DNA of 32,005 nucleotides from a candidate division KSB1 bacterium (GTDB taxonomy: Bacteria; Zhuqueibacterota; JdFR-76; DREG01): positions 1 through 32,005 of the forward strand of contig JADFJB010000050.1 of NCBI GenBank assembly GCA_022566355.1, written 5' to 3'. The translations under genes and the position numbers were made by a program. Positions 17,113 to 25,414 of the stretch are shown in pieces. The notes beneath the pieces were generated by a model. The model made no database searches. It was not told the origin of the DNA and was given only the letters and a program-made list of their open reading frames with translations. The first letter of the stretch is position 1, and every line of letters begins with the position of its first letter.

Positions 17113-17727
17113 ATGGATGTCTTTGAAAAACTCAAATCCTCAATATCGGATTTTTCAAAAGTGAGTGCAGAAACAGCCCGAGAAGGTATTGAGAAATTAA
17201 GTGAAAAATCCACCGAATTCATTGTACTTAATAAAGCTAAAATGGAAAAAAAATCAATCGAAAAAAAGATAGAGGATTCATACACCGAATTGGGCAATGA
17301 ATTTCATGCTATGTACAATTCCAAGAAGTTAAAGAAATCATCGTCTGACTTAAAGGAGTTCTCAGATAAAATCGATGAATATAAAGCCGAACTGCACAAA
17401 CAAAAAATCGAAATTCATGAACTGTATTCAAAACTTTCTCCGGAGACTCTAAAAAAAGAGAAAATTAATTCTTTAACAGAACTCCTGGATGACGGCGGCT
17501 GTACAATCGAACAGTTAAGAATCGAAAAAAATTCGCCAATTGCCGGCAAACGATTAAAAAACATCAAGTTACCCAAGCAAGTATTGGTAGGGGTTGTACA
17601 GCGTGGTGACGAAACAATTATTCCGGATGGCACTTTTGGTTTTCAAGTTGCGGATCAAATCACACTACTGGGCAAAAAAAACGATGTAGAAAACACGATA
17701 AAAAAATTTAACCCCCCAAAAGAATAA
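17113..17727 (+). CDS. Coiled-coil protein with C-terminal RCK_C (TrkA-C) domain
   Basis: In this protein of 204 residues, about 40-115 are a charged, Lys/Glu-rich helical or coiled-coil region. Residues of about 128-200 (IEQLRIEKNSPIAGKRLKNI...VVQRGDETIIPDG...QVADQITLLGK) match the RCK_C/TrkA-C ligand-binding domain, which in potassium channels and transporters binds nucleotides such as c-di-AMP. No Rossmann RCK_N domain, membrane segment or transporter neighbour is present. The ATG at 17113 is chosen because the upstream in-frame TTG (17098) overlaps the ribosome site GGAG (17100-17103), which sits nine bases before the ATG. It ends 14 bases from the convergent pyrophosphorylase gene. The function is unknown; a ligand-sensing adaptor is an inference. 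Confidence 0.8.
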   Translation: MDVFEKLKSSISDFSKVSAETAREGIEKLSEKSTEFIVLNKAKMEKKSIEKKIEDSYTELGNEFHAMYNSKKLKKSSSDLKEFSDKIDEYKAELHKQKIEIHELYSKLSPETLKKEKINSLTELLDDGGCTIEQLRIEKNSPIAGKRLKNIKLPKQVLVGVVQRGDETIIPDGTFGFQVADQITLLGKKNDVENTIKKFNPPKE

Positions 17728-17741
17728 TCTGCAACTTCCCC

Positions 17742-19172
17742 TTAGCCTAAATAAAGTCCATCATTATATTGCAGTTCTGAGTGTGCTTTATTGACAAATT
17801 CGTTTTCATCTAAAGCATATAAAGGAGAAATTTCTACTTTCCCAAGGACATTCCCTGTTGCCGTATCACGCGGAACATCAAACCCGGCTTTTTCGAACCA
17901 GGAGCCAAATAAATTACACATAGCTTGATTTGCTGTAAGTTTCGAATTGTCTCCATTGGTATTTTTTACCGGGCTAAATTCTTCTTTTCGATTTACTTCC
18001 ATAACAACCGGATTGGCTGCATACTGTAATGCATCAAATATGAAAGTTTCGAACTTATAACCATTGGGCTCATCCGGGTTTATCTTTTCTCCCGATTCAT
18101 TTAGGTAAGGAATTTTTTTATGAGCCAGGTGAAAGGGAAGCGAAAGAGAGCCGTTAGTAAGTTTTTCGATAAATGAATGCGCCAGCATATGAACAGCAAT
18201 ATTTCCTGCCCCATATATTAATGAGCCGTCTTCATTCCTGGCAAACTTTAACTCTTTGGGGAGATCACTATATTCTATAACTGTTAATTTTTCATTGGAG
18301 TACCCCACAACACCCACTTTTTCTTCCGGGTTTTTCTTTTGGACGATCTTGCAAGACATATCAGAATTCGCTTTTGTATGGTAACCGACAAAAACAGGAT
18401 CACATATTTTTAGCAGAACATTATCTACTTGAAAATAATAGAGCTGTTCCAAACCGCGATCCGCCATATCTTTAAGCGCGCCGCTGTTTCTTAATGCACC
18501 AAGAGTTCCGCCATGGCCATCGGGATTAGTAAAAATTCTGTGTTGGGATTGCAATAATAACTTGCCTGATTCGTTTACTCCCGGAATCATATTTTGCTGA
18601 AAAAAGAATATATCCGATTGATTCAAGCCAAAGTAAGAGTTTTCTGCAAAAAAAGACTTTGTTTCATCATCGTTACTTTCACTTGTCATAATATACCATG
18701 GCAGGTTTGTTTGATATCTTCTCGAAAGCGCCAAAATCTTCTCTGCATGAATTTGGAAGAGGCTCTTGTTTTTAATCGGGGTCATAGGATATTTTCCCTT
18801 TGGTCCCGGAAATCCGAGTCGAGTTCCCTGGCCTCCGGCAACCAAAACCAAACCAACCTTGCCCGACCGAATAATTCCTTCACCGTATTGGACTGCGGTT
18901 TTAGCAATTTCCAGCTCTTCATGAGTTTGAGGAATTGAAATAACTTCCGGTGGGGAGAATTTTACTTCTGTCTCTGTTTTTTGCAGTCCATTCAGGATAT
19001 ATTTTTCAACTAAATTTTGAATCAGCTCCAAATCAACATTGCTTAACTGTTGCAGTAAAGTTCTTCGCTGTTCTGTGGATAAATTGGACCATCGACTCAA
19101 AACATGTTCTTGACTGTAAGAGCGGTATTTTTCTAACGTCTTTGAATAGTCAATTTTTTGCTCAGAACTCAA
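17742..19172 (-). CDS. UDPGP-family UDP-sugar pyrophosphorylase (UAP1-like)
   Basis: This 476-residue nucleotidyltransferase has the motif VAGGQGTRLG (111-120) followed by GPKGKYPM, the sugar/UTP site NPDGHGG (216-222) and the metal-site VDN (249-251). That pattern matches the eukaryote-type UDP-N-acetylglucosamine/UDP-sugar pyrophosphorylase family (UTP + sugar-1-phosphate to UDP-sugar + PPi), not the bacterial GlmU or GalU types. The exact sugar cannot be read from the sequence. It follows lon by 15 bases and is the last gene of the hsp20-lon unit. TTG start at 19172, with GGGAAG only three bases upstream; an out-of-frame ATG in the same place is not usable. Cytoplasmic, probably for envelope polysaccharide precursors. 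Confidence 0.85.
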   Translation of the reverse strand: MSSEQKIDYSKTLEKYRSYSQEHVLSRWSNLSTEQRRTLLQQLSNVDLELIQNLVEKYILNGLQKTETEVKFSPPEVISIPQTHEELEIAKTAVQYGEGIIRSGKVGLVLVAGGQGTRLGFPGPKGKYPMTPIKNKSLFQIHAEKILALSRRYQTNLPWYIMTSESNDDETKSFFAENSYFGLNQSDIFFFQQNMIPGVNESGKLLLQSQHRIFTNPDGHGGTLGALRNSGALKDMADRGLEQLYYFQVDNVLLKICDPVFVGYHTKANSDMSCKIVQKKNPEEKVGVVGYSNEKLTVIEYSDLPKELKFARNEDGSLIYGAGNIAVHMLAHSFIEKLTNGSLSLPFHLAHKKIPYLNESGEKINPDEPNGYKFETFIFDALQYAANPVVMEVNRKEEFSPVKNTNGDNSKLTANQAMCNLFGSWFEKAGFDVPRDTATGNVLGKVEISPLYALDENEFVNKAHSELQYNDGLYLG

Positions 19173-19187
19173 TATCTTCCCATTTAT

Positions 19188-21644
19188 TTAGTTTTCTTCA
19201 ATGCTTTCAGCAATGGGAACAACTTTTGTTCTTTTGCTGTTTTTAGCCGGTTTTGTTTCAAAAGCAAGATTGAACACATCATCCAAGGAATCAACATAGT
19301 GAAAATCCATAGCTTTTTTTACGTTTTCCGGAATTTCATCAAAATCTCTTCTATTTCTTTCCGGCATTAGAATTTTTTTAATTCCTGCTCTTTTTGCTGC
19401 CAATACTTTTTCCTTTAATCCTCCAATTGCAAGCACTTTCCCGCGTAATGTGAGTTCGCCTGTCATTGCCAGATCACTTCGAACCGGAATATTTTTGACC
19501 AATGAAAGAAGCGCAGTAGCAATTGTAATACCTGCCGATGGTCCATCTTTTGGAATTGCACCGGCAGGAATATGAATATGAATTTCGTAATCCATAAAGA
19601 ATTCAATATCAATATCTAATTTATCGGCATTAGCCCGAATATAGGATAGTGCTGCCCGGGCAGATTCTTTCATTACATCGCCAAGTTGGCCTGTTAAGAT
19701 GAGACCTGTTGTACCCTTCATTTTGGTTGCTTCAATGAATAATATATCGCCGCCGGCCGGAGTCCATGCCAGTCCGGTAGCAACCCCGGGTTCTCCGAGT
19801 CTTTGGGCCGTTTCAAAAATAAACTTTGGCGCGCCAAGGTATTCTTGCAGGCTTTTAGATGTAACTTTTCTACTTGCGATTTGTTTTTCTACAATACCAC
19901 GAGCTACTCTTCTACAAATATTAGCAACTACTCTTTCCAGGTTCCTTAATCCTGCTTCCCGGGTATATCCTTGAATAATCTTTAGAACTGCATTTTTATC
20001 AAATTTTAGTTGCTTTGAATTTAGTCCATGGGCTTCTAATTGCTTCGGAATGATATAAGTTTTGGCAATTTGAACTTTTTCTTCTTCCGTGTAACCCGGC
20101 AATTCGAGAACCTCCATTCTATCACGAAGAGGGGATGGAATCGGGTCGAGTAAATTTGCTGTTGCAATAAACATAACTTTGCTTAAATCAAAGGTGGTTT
20201 CCAAATAATGGTCTGAAAAAGTATGATTTTGTTCGGGGTCTAAAACCTCCAACAATGAAGAAGACGGATCACCACGAAAATCCATTCCCAGCTTATCGAT
20301 TTCATCAAGCATAAATACCGGGTTATTCGATTCTGCTTGACGAATCCCTTGGATGATTCGACCTGGAAGCGCCCCGATGTAGGTTCTTCTGTGCCCACGA
20401 ACTTCAGCTTCATCCCTAACCCCACCCAGGGAAATACGAACGAATTTGCGGCTAAGAGCTCGGGCAATAGAGCGTCCCAAAGAAGTTTTCCCAACTCCCG
20501 GTGGACCGACTAGACAAAGAATGGGACCCTTCATATCAGGTTTTAATGTTCGCACTGCTAAATATTCTAAAATTCGGTCTTTAACTTTTTCCAGATCGTA
20601 ATGATCTTTATCCAAAATGGTTTTGGCTCTTTTTATGTTAAGATTATCTTTCGTGGCAACTGACCAGGGTAAAGTAATCAGCCAATCCAGGTAAGTGCGG
20701 CTAACTGTATATTCAGCCGCTCCGGGGGGCATTTTTGCGAGTCGATCCAACTCCCGAAGCGCAACTTTATTGGCTTCCTCTGACATCTTGGCTTGCTCAA
20801 TCTTTTCCCTTAATTCATTAATTTCGACGGTTCGCTCATCCTGTTCGCCAAGTTCCTTCTGAATTGCTTCCAGCTGCTGCCGTAAATAATACTCACGTTG
20901 ATTTTTTCCAAGCTCCGATTGAACTTCGTTTTGGATTTTGCTGCCTACCTCTAATACTTCAAGCTCTCGGTTCATAAAAACTGTAAGCTTTTCCAGGCGT
21001 CTTTTTACATCTAATATTTCCAAAATAGATTGTTTTTCAGAAAGTGAGAGGTTTAGATTGCTCGCAATTAAATCACATAGCTTGCCAGGGTGGGAAATAT
21101 TCATAACTGCAATCTGCAGCTCATCCGGAAGATTTGGCACTACATTGACGATCTTTTGAAATTGTATCGTTATATTTTTGGTTAAAGCATCCAGCTCAAG
21201 TCCTTTTTCAAAATAATCTTCAACTGACTTGATCGTTGCTTCCAAGTATGGTTCTGTTTGCTCCCAATTTATGACCTGCATCCGGGATAAACCCTGGACA
21301 AGAATCCGAATACTGTTATCCGGAAATTTCAACATTTTTAGCACTGTTGCGACAGTCCCAACTTTATTAATATCATCGGGTTTGGGTTCTTCAATATCTC
21401 CATCTTTTTGAGCAACAAGGCCCAGCAATCTGTTTCCAAGAAGAACCTTATCGATTAGTTTGATTGATTTTGGGCGAGCGACAAACAACGGTGACACCAT
21501 AAACGGATAGATTACGGTGTCGCGCATGGGTAAAATTGGAATTCTGGTTGGGATTTCTAAACGTTCTATTTCTTTTTCATCTTTAATGTCTGGGATATCC
21601 TCGATTCCAATAGTTGCCTCTGTTTGTTCATTTTGTCCGGACAT
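19188..21644 (-). CDS. lon: ATP-dependent protease Lon
   Basis: The full-length 818-residue protein has three parts. These are the N-terminal substrate domain (about 30-230, starting RIPILPMRDTVIYPFMV), the AAA+ module with Walker A GPPGVGKT (380-387) and Walker B VFMLDEIDK, and the C-terminal protease with the catalytic dyad Ser703 (KDGPSAGITIAT) and Lys746 (GGLKEKVLAA). The 43-residue spacing of the dyad equals that of E. coli Lon. It degrades misfolded and short-lived regulatory proteins in the cytoplasm. A strong ribosome site (TAGGAGA) lies seven bases before the ATG. It follows the small heat-shock gene by 17 bases and precedes the pyrophosphorylase gene by 15, so the three are likely co-transcribed. 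Confidence 0.98.
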   Translation of the reverse strand: MSGQNEQTEATIGIEDIPDIKDEKEIERLEIPTRIPILPMRDTVIYPFMVSPLFVARPKSIKLIDKVLLGNRLLGLVAQKDGDIEEPKPDDINKVGTVATVLKMLKFPDNSIRILVQGLSRMQVINWEQTEPYLEATIKSVEDYFEKGLELDALTKNITIQFQKIVNVVPNLPDELQIAVMNISHPGKLCDLIASNLNLSLSEKQSILEILDVKRRLEKLTVFMNRELEVLEVGSKIQNEVQSELGKNQREYYLRQQLEAIQKELGEQDERTVEINELREKIEQAKMSEEANKVALRELDRLAKMPPGAAEYTVSRTYLDWLITLPWSVATKDNLNIKRAKTILDKDHYDLEKVKDRILEYLAVRTLKPDMKGPILCLVGPPGVGKTSLGRSIARALSRKFVRISLGGVRDEAEVRGHRRTYIGALPGRIIQGIRQAESNNPVFMLDEIDKLGMDFRGDPSSSLLEVLDPEQNHTFSDHYLETTFDLSKVMFIATANLLDPIPSPLRDRMEVLELPGYTEEEKVQIAKTYIIPKQLEAHGLNSKQLKFDKNAVLKIIQGYTREAGLRNLERVVANICRRVARGIVEKQIASRKVTSKSLQEYLGAPKFIFETAQRLGEPGVATGLAWTPAGGDILFIEATKMKGTTGLILTGQLGDVMKESARAALSYIRANADKLDIDIEFFMDYEIHIHIPAGAIPKDGPSAGITIATALLSLVKNIPVRSDLAMTGELTLRGKVLAIGGLKEKVLAAKRAGIKKILMPERNRRDFDEIPENVKKAMDFHYVDSLDDVFNLAFETKPAKNSKRTKVVPIAESIEEN

Positions 21645-21661
21645 CTACGTCTCCTACAATA

Positions 21662-22123
21662 TTATTCATCTGTAATGGGTATAATAACATGGCTAGATTT
21701 ATCTTTTTGTGCTTTGGATATGGAAATTTTCAGATAACCATCCTCATATTGAGCTACGATTTTGTTTTCATCCACCTCTGCTGGTAGTTCAACTTTTCTT
21801 ATAAATTTACCGTAAGCAATTTCTGCAATATTGAAATGTTTTCTGTCCTCACCCGGCTTATCGAATCGTATACCACTAATAATCAATATGCGCCGAGTCA
21901 ATTGAACCTTTACATCATTTTTATTGACTCCTGATAATTCAACTTTAACGATAAAAGCATTAGATGTTTCATACATATCTAGATGCGGGGTCCAGCCGTT
22001 CTCGGAAACCATAAGGGTCTGGTTCTTAGATAAAAAGAAATCCTTAAGAAGCTCTTCTACTTCTTTCTCCATTTCACGCAAATTGTTAAGAGCTTGATTT
22101 AGATCGTGATCCTTAAAAGGCAT
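21662..22123 (-). CDS. Small heat-shock protein (Hsp20/alpha-crystallin family)
   Basis: In this 153-residue chaperone the alpha-crystallin domain spans about residues 42-138 (WTPHLDMYETSNAFIVKVELSGV...LIISGIR...YGKFIRKVELP...DGYLKISISK). The conserved 'PK' after the GxLxI strand is changed to SK. The C-terminal I-P-I (148-150) is the IxI motif used in oligomer assembly. It holds unfolding proteins in an ATP-independent way. The ATG has a GGAGG ribosome site seven bases upstream. It is the first gene of the hsp20-lon-pyrophosphorylase unit, with a CIRCE-like sequence about 90 bases upstream, so heat regulation is likely. Confidence 0.95.
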   Translation of the reverse strand: MPFKDHDLNQALNNLREMEKEVEELLKDFFLSKNQTLMVSENGWTPHLDMYETSNAFIVKVELSGVNKNDVKVQLTRRILIISGIRFDKPGEDRKHFNIAEIAYGKFIRKVELPAEVDENKIVAQYEDGYLKISISKAQKDKSSHVIIPITDE

Positions 22124-22212
22124 TTCAAACCTCCATTACCTAACTAACTATTTCATTCTAAAAAGAGTCATTAAATTTTTTGAACTATTTAATATATCGA
22201 ATTTATTATGGT

Positions 22213-22238
22213 TTAGCATAATTTTCTAACAGTGCAAG
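22213..22238 (-). promoter_or_regulatory. Degenerate CIRCE-like (HrcA) operator upstream of hsp20-lon
   Basis: The sequence TTAGCATAA-N8-CAGTGCAAG matches the CIRCE consensus TTAGCACTC-N9-GAGTGCTAA at 6 of 9 positions in each arm, with a spacer one base short. It lies 90-115 bases upstream of the hsp20 start and just inside the dksA-family terminator. No HrcA gene is in the window. The match is partial, so this is a suggestion only. Confidence 0.25.
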
Positions 22239-22257
22239 GTTGTTTTAATTTTTCGAC

Positions 22258-22289
22258 AAAAAAAAAGAGAACAAATGTTCTCTTTTTTC
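22258..22289 (-). terminator. Intrinsic terminator of the DksA/TraR-family gene
   Basis: A perfect inverted repeat, AAAAAAGAGAAC (22261-22272), loop AAAT, GTTCTCTTTTTT (22277-22288), gives a short GAGAAC stem flanked by A and T runs. On the minus strand it lies 26 bases past the stop at 22315 and ends in a run of T. The A run on the other side would let it work in both directions, but only the minus strand has an upstream gene that needs it. It separates this gene from the hsp20 promoter region. Confidence 0.85.
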
Positions 22290-22314
22290 TTTATGAAAGG
22301 TTAAAACCATCTTT

Positions 22315-22728
22315 TTACTCATCAAACTCGAACATCTCAGATGGAATTGAAGTCGGACCTCTTTGATTAAGAGTCCGAGTTTGTAATTTTTCTTTTTTGA
22401 TTTTGCAAGCAACGCATAATTTAGCAGTGGGAACCGCTTCAAGTCTCTCAAAGGCGATTTCTTGGTTGCATTCATTACAAATGCCATATCCATCTTTTTC
22501 AATATTTTGAAGTGCCTCAATAATCTCTTCAATCTCTTCAGCTAAGCCACTTTCCTTTGCCATTAAACTATTGACTGCATCATCCAGGTTAACTCTATCC
22601 ACCCAATCAGCAGAATTTTCCCTTTGTAATTTATCAATGTCATCATTACTAGCCCCTAATTCCTGGAGAATTTCCTGCTGTCTTTCTAACAATAATTTTT
22701 TTAGAATTTCTATTTGTTTCTTTGTCAT
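22315..22728 (-). CDS. DksA/TraR-family C4 zinc-finger transcription regulator
   Basis: The protein has 137 residues. An N-terminal coiled coil (about 5-78) with tip sequence ADWVDRVNLDDA, near the DxxDxA of DksA, leads to the zinc finger CNEC...CVAC (Cys84, 87, 105, 108). Proteins of this family reach into the RNA polymerase secondary channel and modulate initiation, often together with (p)ppGpp. The ATG at 22728 is preferred because CGGGTGAT sits six bases before it; the upstream in-frame TTG at 22743 would place that site inside the gene. It is a single gene with its own terminator. It is slightly shorter than E. coli DksA (151 residues). Confidence 0.9.
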   Translation of the reverse strand: MTKKQIEILKKLLLERQQEILQELGASNDDIDKLQRENSADWVDRVNLDDAVNSLMAKESGLAEEIEEIIEALQNIEKDGYGICNECNQEIAFERLEAVPTAKLCVACKIKKEKLQTRTLNQRGPTSIPSEMFEFDE

Positions 22729-22831
22729 AAAAATCACCCGCAATAAATCATAAATGGAAACGTCTTTTTAAGTAGTGCTGCTAAAATCAAATGTGAAGTA
22801 TACTTTCATACTACTTGATTTGTTTCATTTT

Positions 22832-24115
22832 TTAAGTTTCACTTTGAAGAAGCACCTCTAAATTTCGAATGCTACATGGATAGCCACCATTCTGGTATTC
22901 ACAGTCTCCCCAATAACTGCATCTATAAGAACAAATAATTAAATCATTTGTTTTGTTGGATTCAGGTAATTCTAACATCTTCAAAAACTTCTTTATTCTT
23001 TTTCGGTCAAAATATCCTTGTAGTTTGGCTATTTTTTCTATTTTTTCAGTTGCAATGATGCCTAATTGCTTTGATACTTTTGAAGTTGGATCATGAATTA
23101 CAAATGGTTTTTGCAGCATAGATGCTTCATGTACTTTTTTATCAAACGGAATGCTTCCCAAAAAATCCAGATCTAAAGATAATAACTCACCAACAGCTGT
23201 TTGCAAAGAAGTCCCTTCCTTATACTCGTTTGAATTCATCACCATGTTCAATATTAATAAAGGTTGAACTTTTCCAAGAACTCCTCGAAACACACTTGCT
23301 GCTTCAACATCAACATTTTCGACTTCTTTATACAAACCTTTAATTGAATTTGCATTGGGATGATTCCATGTTCCTTTATCCAGGTCAAACAATGACGATA
23401 TTTGTTCCTGGTTTCTAAAGATATGAGCTAATTTTCGTATCAAAGCTTTTTTCAGAAAAAAGAAAGCCTCTTGAATCGATGCAGGTTCGGGAGTGGAAAC
23501 AATCAATCCTTTATTTGCGGCAAGGAAAAAATCAATTTCGTTGTACGATGAGCCTGCCCCGAGATCCAATAAGATGTAATCTGCATTCAATTTCTTTAAT
23601 TCAGTAATAAATCTTATTTTTTGAGAATATTTTGGATTAGCCAACCCGAGAGTTCCGCAAGCTCCCGAGATAATAGAAAGATTCTCAATCTCAGTCGATA
23701 AAACGATATCTTGCAGGTTTTCTTTTTTACGGGTATAAAAATCATAAAATGTTAACTGAGGACGATCGATCCCCATCAATGTATGTAAATTTGCCCCACC
23801 AAGATCCGCATCAACCAGGATAACCTTATTCCCTGCCGACGCCAGTAAAACGCCCAAAGATATAGTTAAAAAAGTTTTCCCAACGCCCCCCTTAGCTCCA
23901 CCAATCGCTATAATAATACGATCAAGATCATCAGGATATAAAAAATATTCTCGGATCAAATGTGATTCGATAGTTGGCAACCATTCCTGGGAATCCTGGT
24001 CCCAAATAAAATCCTCGGGTGTTAATTTTCTTTCTTTTATCATTGTCCCCAATTCATTTTGTGTAACTGGACCAACCTGGGCGCCTTGAATTTTCAAGAA
24101 AACATCTTCTGACAT
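22832..24115 (-). CDS. MinD/ParA-family ATPase with N-terminal GYF_2 domain and C-terminal cysteine cluster
   Basis: This 427-residue protein begins with a GYF_2 domain (about 4-52: VFLKIQGAQVGPVTQNELGTM...WLP). The MinD-type P-loop ATPase follows, with the deviant Walker A GGAKGGVGKT (72-81, signature Lys75 and Lys80), switch I DADLGGANLH and a DLGAGSS switch II. The closest architecture I know is the FlhG/MinD-like ATPases that position flagella, pili or other polar machines. The last 35 residues carry Cys395, 399, 405 and 414 (CX3CX5CX8C) in CSYRCSYWGDCEY..., a possible metal or Fe-S site not usual in this family. ATG start at 24115. It is flanked by gaps of 88 and 125 bases, so it is probably transcribed alone. 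GYF_2 domains bind proline-rich peptides, so this one may recruit a partner. Confidence 0.85.
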   Translation of the reverse strand: MSEDVFLKIQGAQVGPVTQNELGTMIKERKLTPEDFIWDQDSQEWLPTIESHLIREYFLYPDDLDRIIIAIGGAKGGVGKTFLTISLGVLLASAGNKVILVDADLGGANLHTLMGIDRPQLTFYDFYTRKKENLQDIVLSTEIENLSIISGACGTLGLANPKYSQKIRFITELKKLNADYILLDLGAGSSYNEIDFFLAANKGLIVSTPEPASIQEAFFFLKKALIRKLAHIFRNQEQISSLFDLDKGTWNHPNANSIKGLYKEVENVDVEAASVFRGVLGKVQPLLILNMVMNSNEYKEGTSLQTAVGELLSLDLDFLGSIPFDKKVHEASMLQKPFVIHDPTSKVSKQLGIIATEKIEKIAKLQGYFDRKRIKKFLKMLELPESNKTNDLIICSYRCSYWGDCEYQNGGYPCSIRNLEVLLQSET

Positions 24116-24240
24116 AGGTTCACTTCCGTATGAACATGATAGTTTAGACGATTAAAAATTGGACAATATATATATGATCAATTTACTTGTTTTTCAAGAA
24201 TTTAATCACAGAATTGTAATTCAATTTAATGAAATTTTTC

Positions 24241-24867
24241 TTAAGACTCATTTTGAAGGATAGACTCAATTTTGGTCTTTAATAAATCTATCGCAACAAA
24301 GTTCTTGCCCCCTTGGGGTATAATAATATCCGCATAGCGTTTGGAAGGCTCCACAAATTGGAGGTGCATGGGTCGAACCGTTTTTTCGTACTGCTCAAGA
24401 ATGGATTTAATATTTCGGCCTCTTTCATGCAAGTCCCGCTGTAATCGGCGGATCAGACGAATATCTGCATCCGTATCTACATAAACCTTAATCTTCATCA
24501 TTTCCCTTAATGGCTCACTATGCAGGACAAGGATCCCATCGAGTATGATAATTACTTGACCGCCTACTTTTTTTGACTCATTTTTTCTTAAATGTTGTGA
24601 AAAATCATAAATCGGTTGTTCGATAGTTCCACCTGAAAGTAAAATTTTAATATGATTTAATAAAAGTCTTTCGTCATAAGCATCAGGATGATCAAAATTT
24701 TGGGATGACCTATCTGCAAAACTCAAATGTTTTAAATTATAATAATATGCATCTTGCTGAATCATGGCAACATGATCATCACCCAATTTATCAATAAGAG
24801 TCTTAGCTACCAAAGATTTTCCCGAGCCTGTACCACCGGCGATCCCGATAAGAATATGCTTACTCAC
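24241..24867 (-). CDS. udk: Uridine kinase
   Basis: This 208-residue kinase has P-loop GGTGSGKS (11-18), the uridine-binding QQDAYYYNLKHLSF, NFDHPDAYDE, YDFSQHLR, the segment IILDGILVL and the lid RLIRRLQRDLHERGR. These are all family features. It phosphorylates uridine and cytidine to the monophosphates for pyrimidine salvage. The GTG start overlaps the stop of the cytidine deaminase gene by four bases (GTGA, 24864-24867), so the two salvage enzymes are translationally coupled. Cytoplasmic and full length. Confidence 0.95.
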   Translation of the reverse strand: MSKHILIGIAGGTGSGKSLVAKTLIDKLGDDHVAMIQQDAYYYNLKHLSFADRSSQNFDHPDAYDERLLLNHIKILLSGGTIEQPIYDFSQHLRKNESKKVGGQVIIILDGILVLHSEPLREMMKIKVYVDTDADIRLIRRLQRDLHERGRNIKSILEQYEKTVRPMHLQFVEPSKRYADIIIPQGGKNFVAIDLLKTKIESILQNES

Positions 24868-25274
24868 TCGGAATCCCCTTTATCTAAAAACTCACTGTCA
24901 AACGCTTCAGGATAAAGATCGCCGATTTTGTGTGTTTTTTGTTTTCCATTTTTATTCACAATTATGATTTCAAGAGATTTTGCAAAGTCCCACAAAACCT
25001 GGCGACACGCCCCGCAAGGTGGACAGAAATCTTCGGAATCTGTTATGACAACAATGCGACGAAAGGATCGATTCCCCTCAGAAATTGCTTTATACAAGGC
25101 GACTCGTTCTGCACAGATTGTTAATCCATAGGAGCTGCATTCGATGTTACAGCCGGTGTATATTTGTCCATCCTCTGCTTGAAGCGCTGCTCCTACTCTA
25201 AAATTTGAATATGGAGAAAAGGATTCTTTTTGCGCTGCAACTGCCTTTGCTACTAGTTCATTCAATTCGATCAC
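24864..25274 (-). CDS. cdd: Cytidine deaminase
   Basis: This 136-residue enzyme of the short, homotetrameric type converts cytidine to uridine. Zinc ligands are Cys54 (in the ICAE motif with catalytic Glu56), Cys87 and Cys90 (PPCGACRQVL). Substrate-binding FSPYSNFRVGAAL and GCNIECSSYG are present. The GTG start at 25274 has GAGG six bases upstream. It is the first gene of a two-gene pyrimidine-salvage operon with udk, and it follows the ssb terminator. Confidence 0.96.
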   Translation of the reverse strand: MIELNELVAKAVAAQKESFSPYSNFRVGAALQAEDGQIYTGCNIECSSYGLTICAERVALYKAISEGNRSFRRIVVITDSEDFCPPCGACRQVLWDFAKSLEIIIVNKNGKQKTHKIGDLYPEAFDSEFLDKGDSE

Positions 25275-25315
25275 CGATAACCTCGAGTCAGAACTTTAAA
25301 ATTCGCGTCTCAAAT

Positions 25316-25352
25316 AAAAAGGGACTGAAAAATTTTCATTTTTACAGTCCCT
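25316..25352 (-). terminator. Intrinsic terminator downstream of ssb
   Basis: AGGGACTG (25320-25327) pairs with CAGTCCCT (25345-25352), extended inward by an A5/T5 pairing. On the minus strand the hairpin is followed by TTTTTATTTG (plus-strand AAAAA at 25316-25320). It lies about 60 bases past the ssb stop and before the cytidine deaminase gene. The plus-strand side is A-rich rather than T-rich, so it acts on the minus strand. Confidence 0.85.
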
Positions 25353-25414
25353 ATAAATAAAAAATAAATTAAAAAATCAAAGAACAAATGCGTGTCTTAT
25401 GAGCTTGTTTTGGA

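Noticed and set aside
22245-22532. 95-residue minus-strand open frame overlapping the DksA/TraR-type gene
   Set aside because: It lies in another frame over the zinc-finger gene and the terminator, has no domain and is rich in Lys/Leu as expected from a shadow of a coiled-coil gene.
22751-22831. Hairpin-like AATCAA...AGTAT/ATACT...TTGATT between the DksA-type and MinD-type genes
   Set aside because: The arms are interrupted asymmetrically and there is no T run, so a terminator call cannot be supported.
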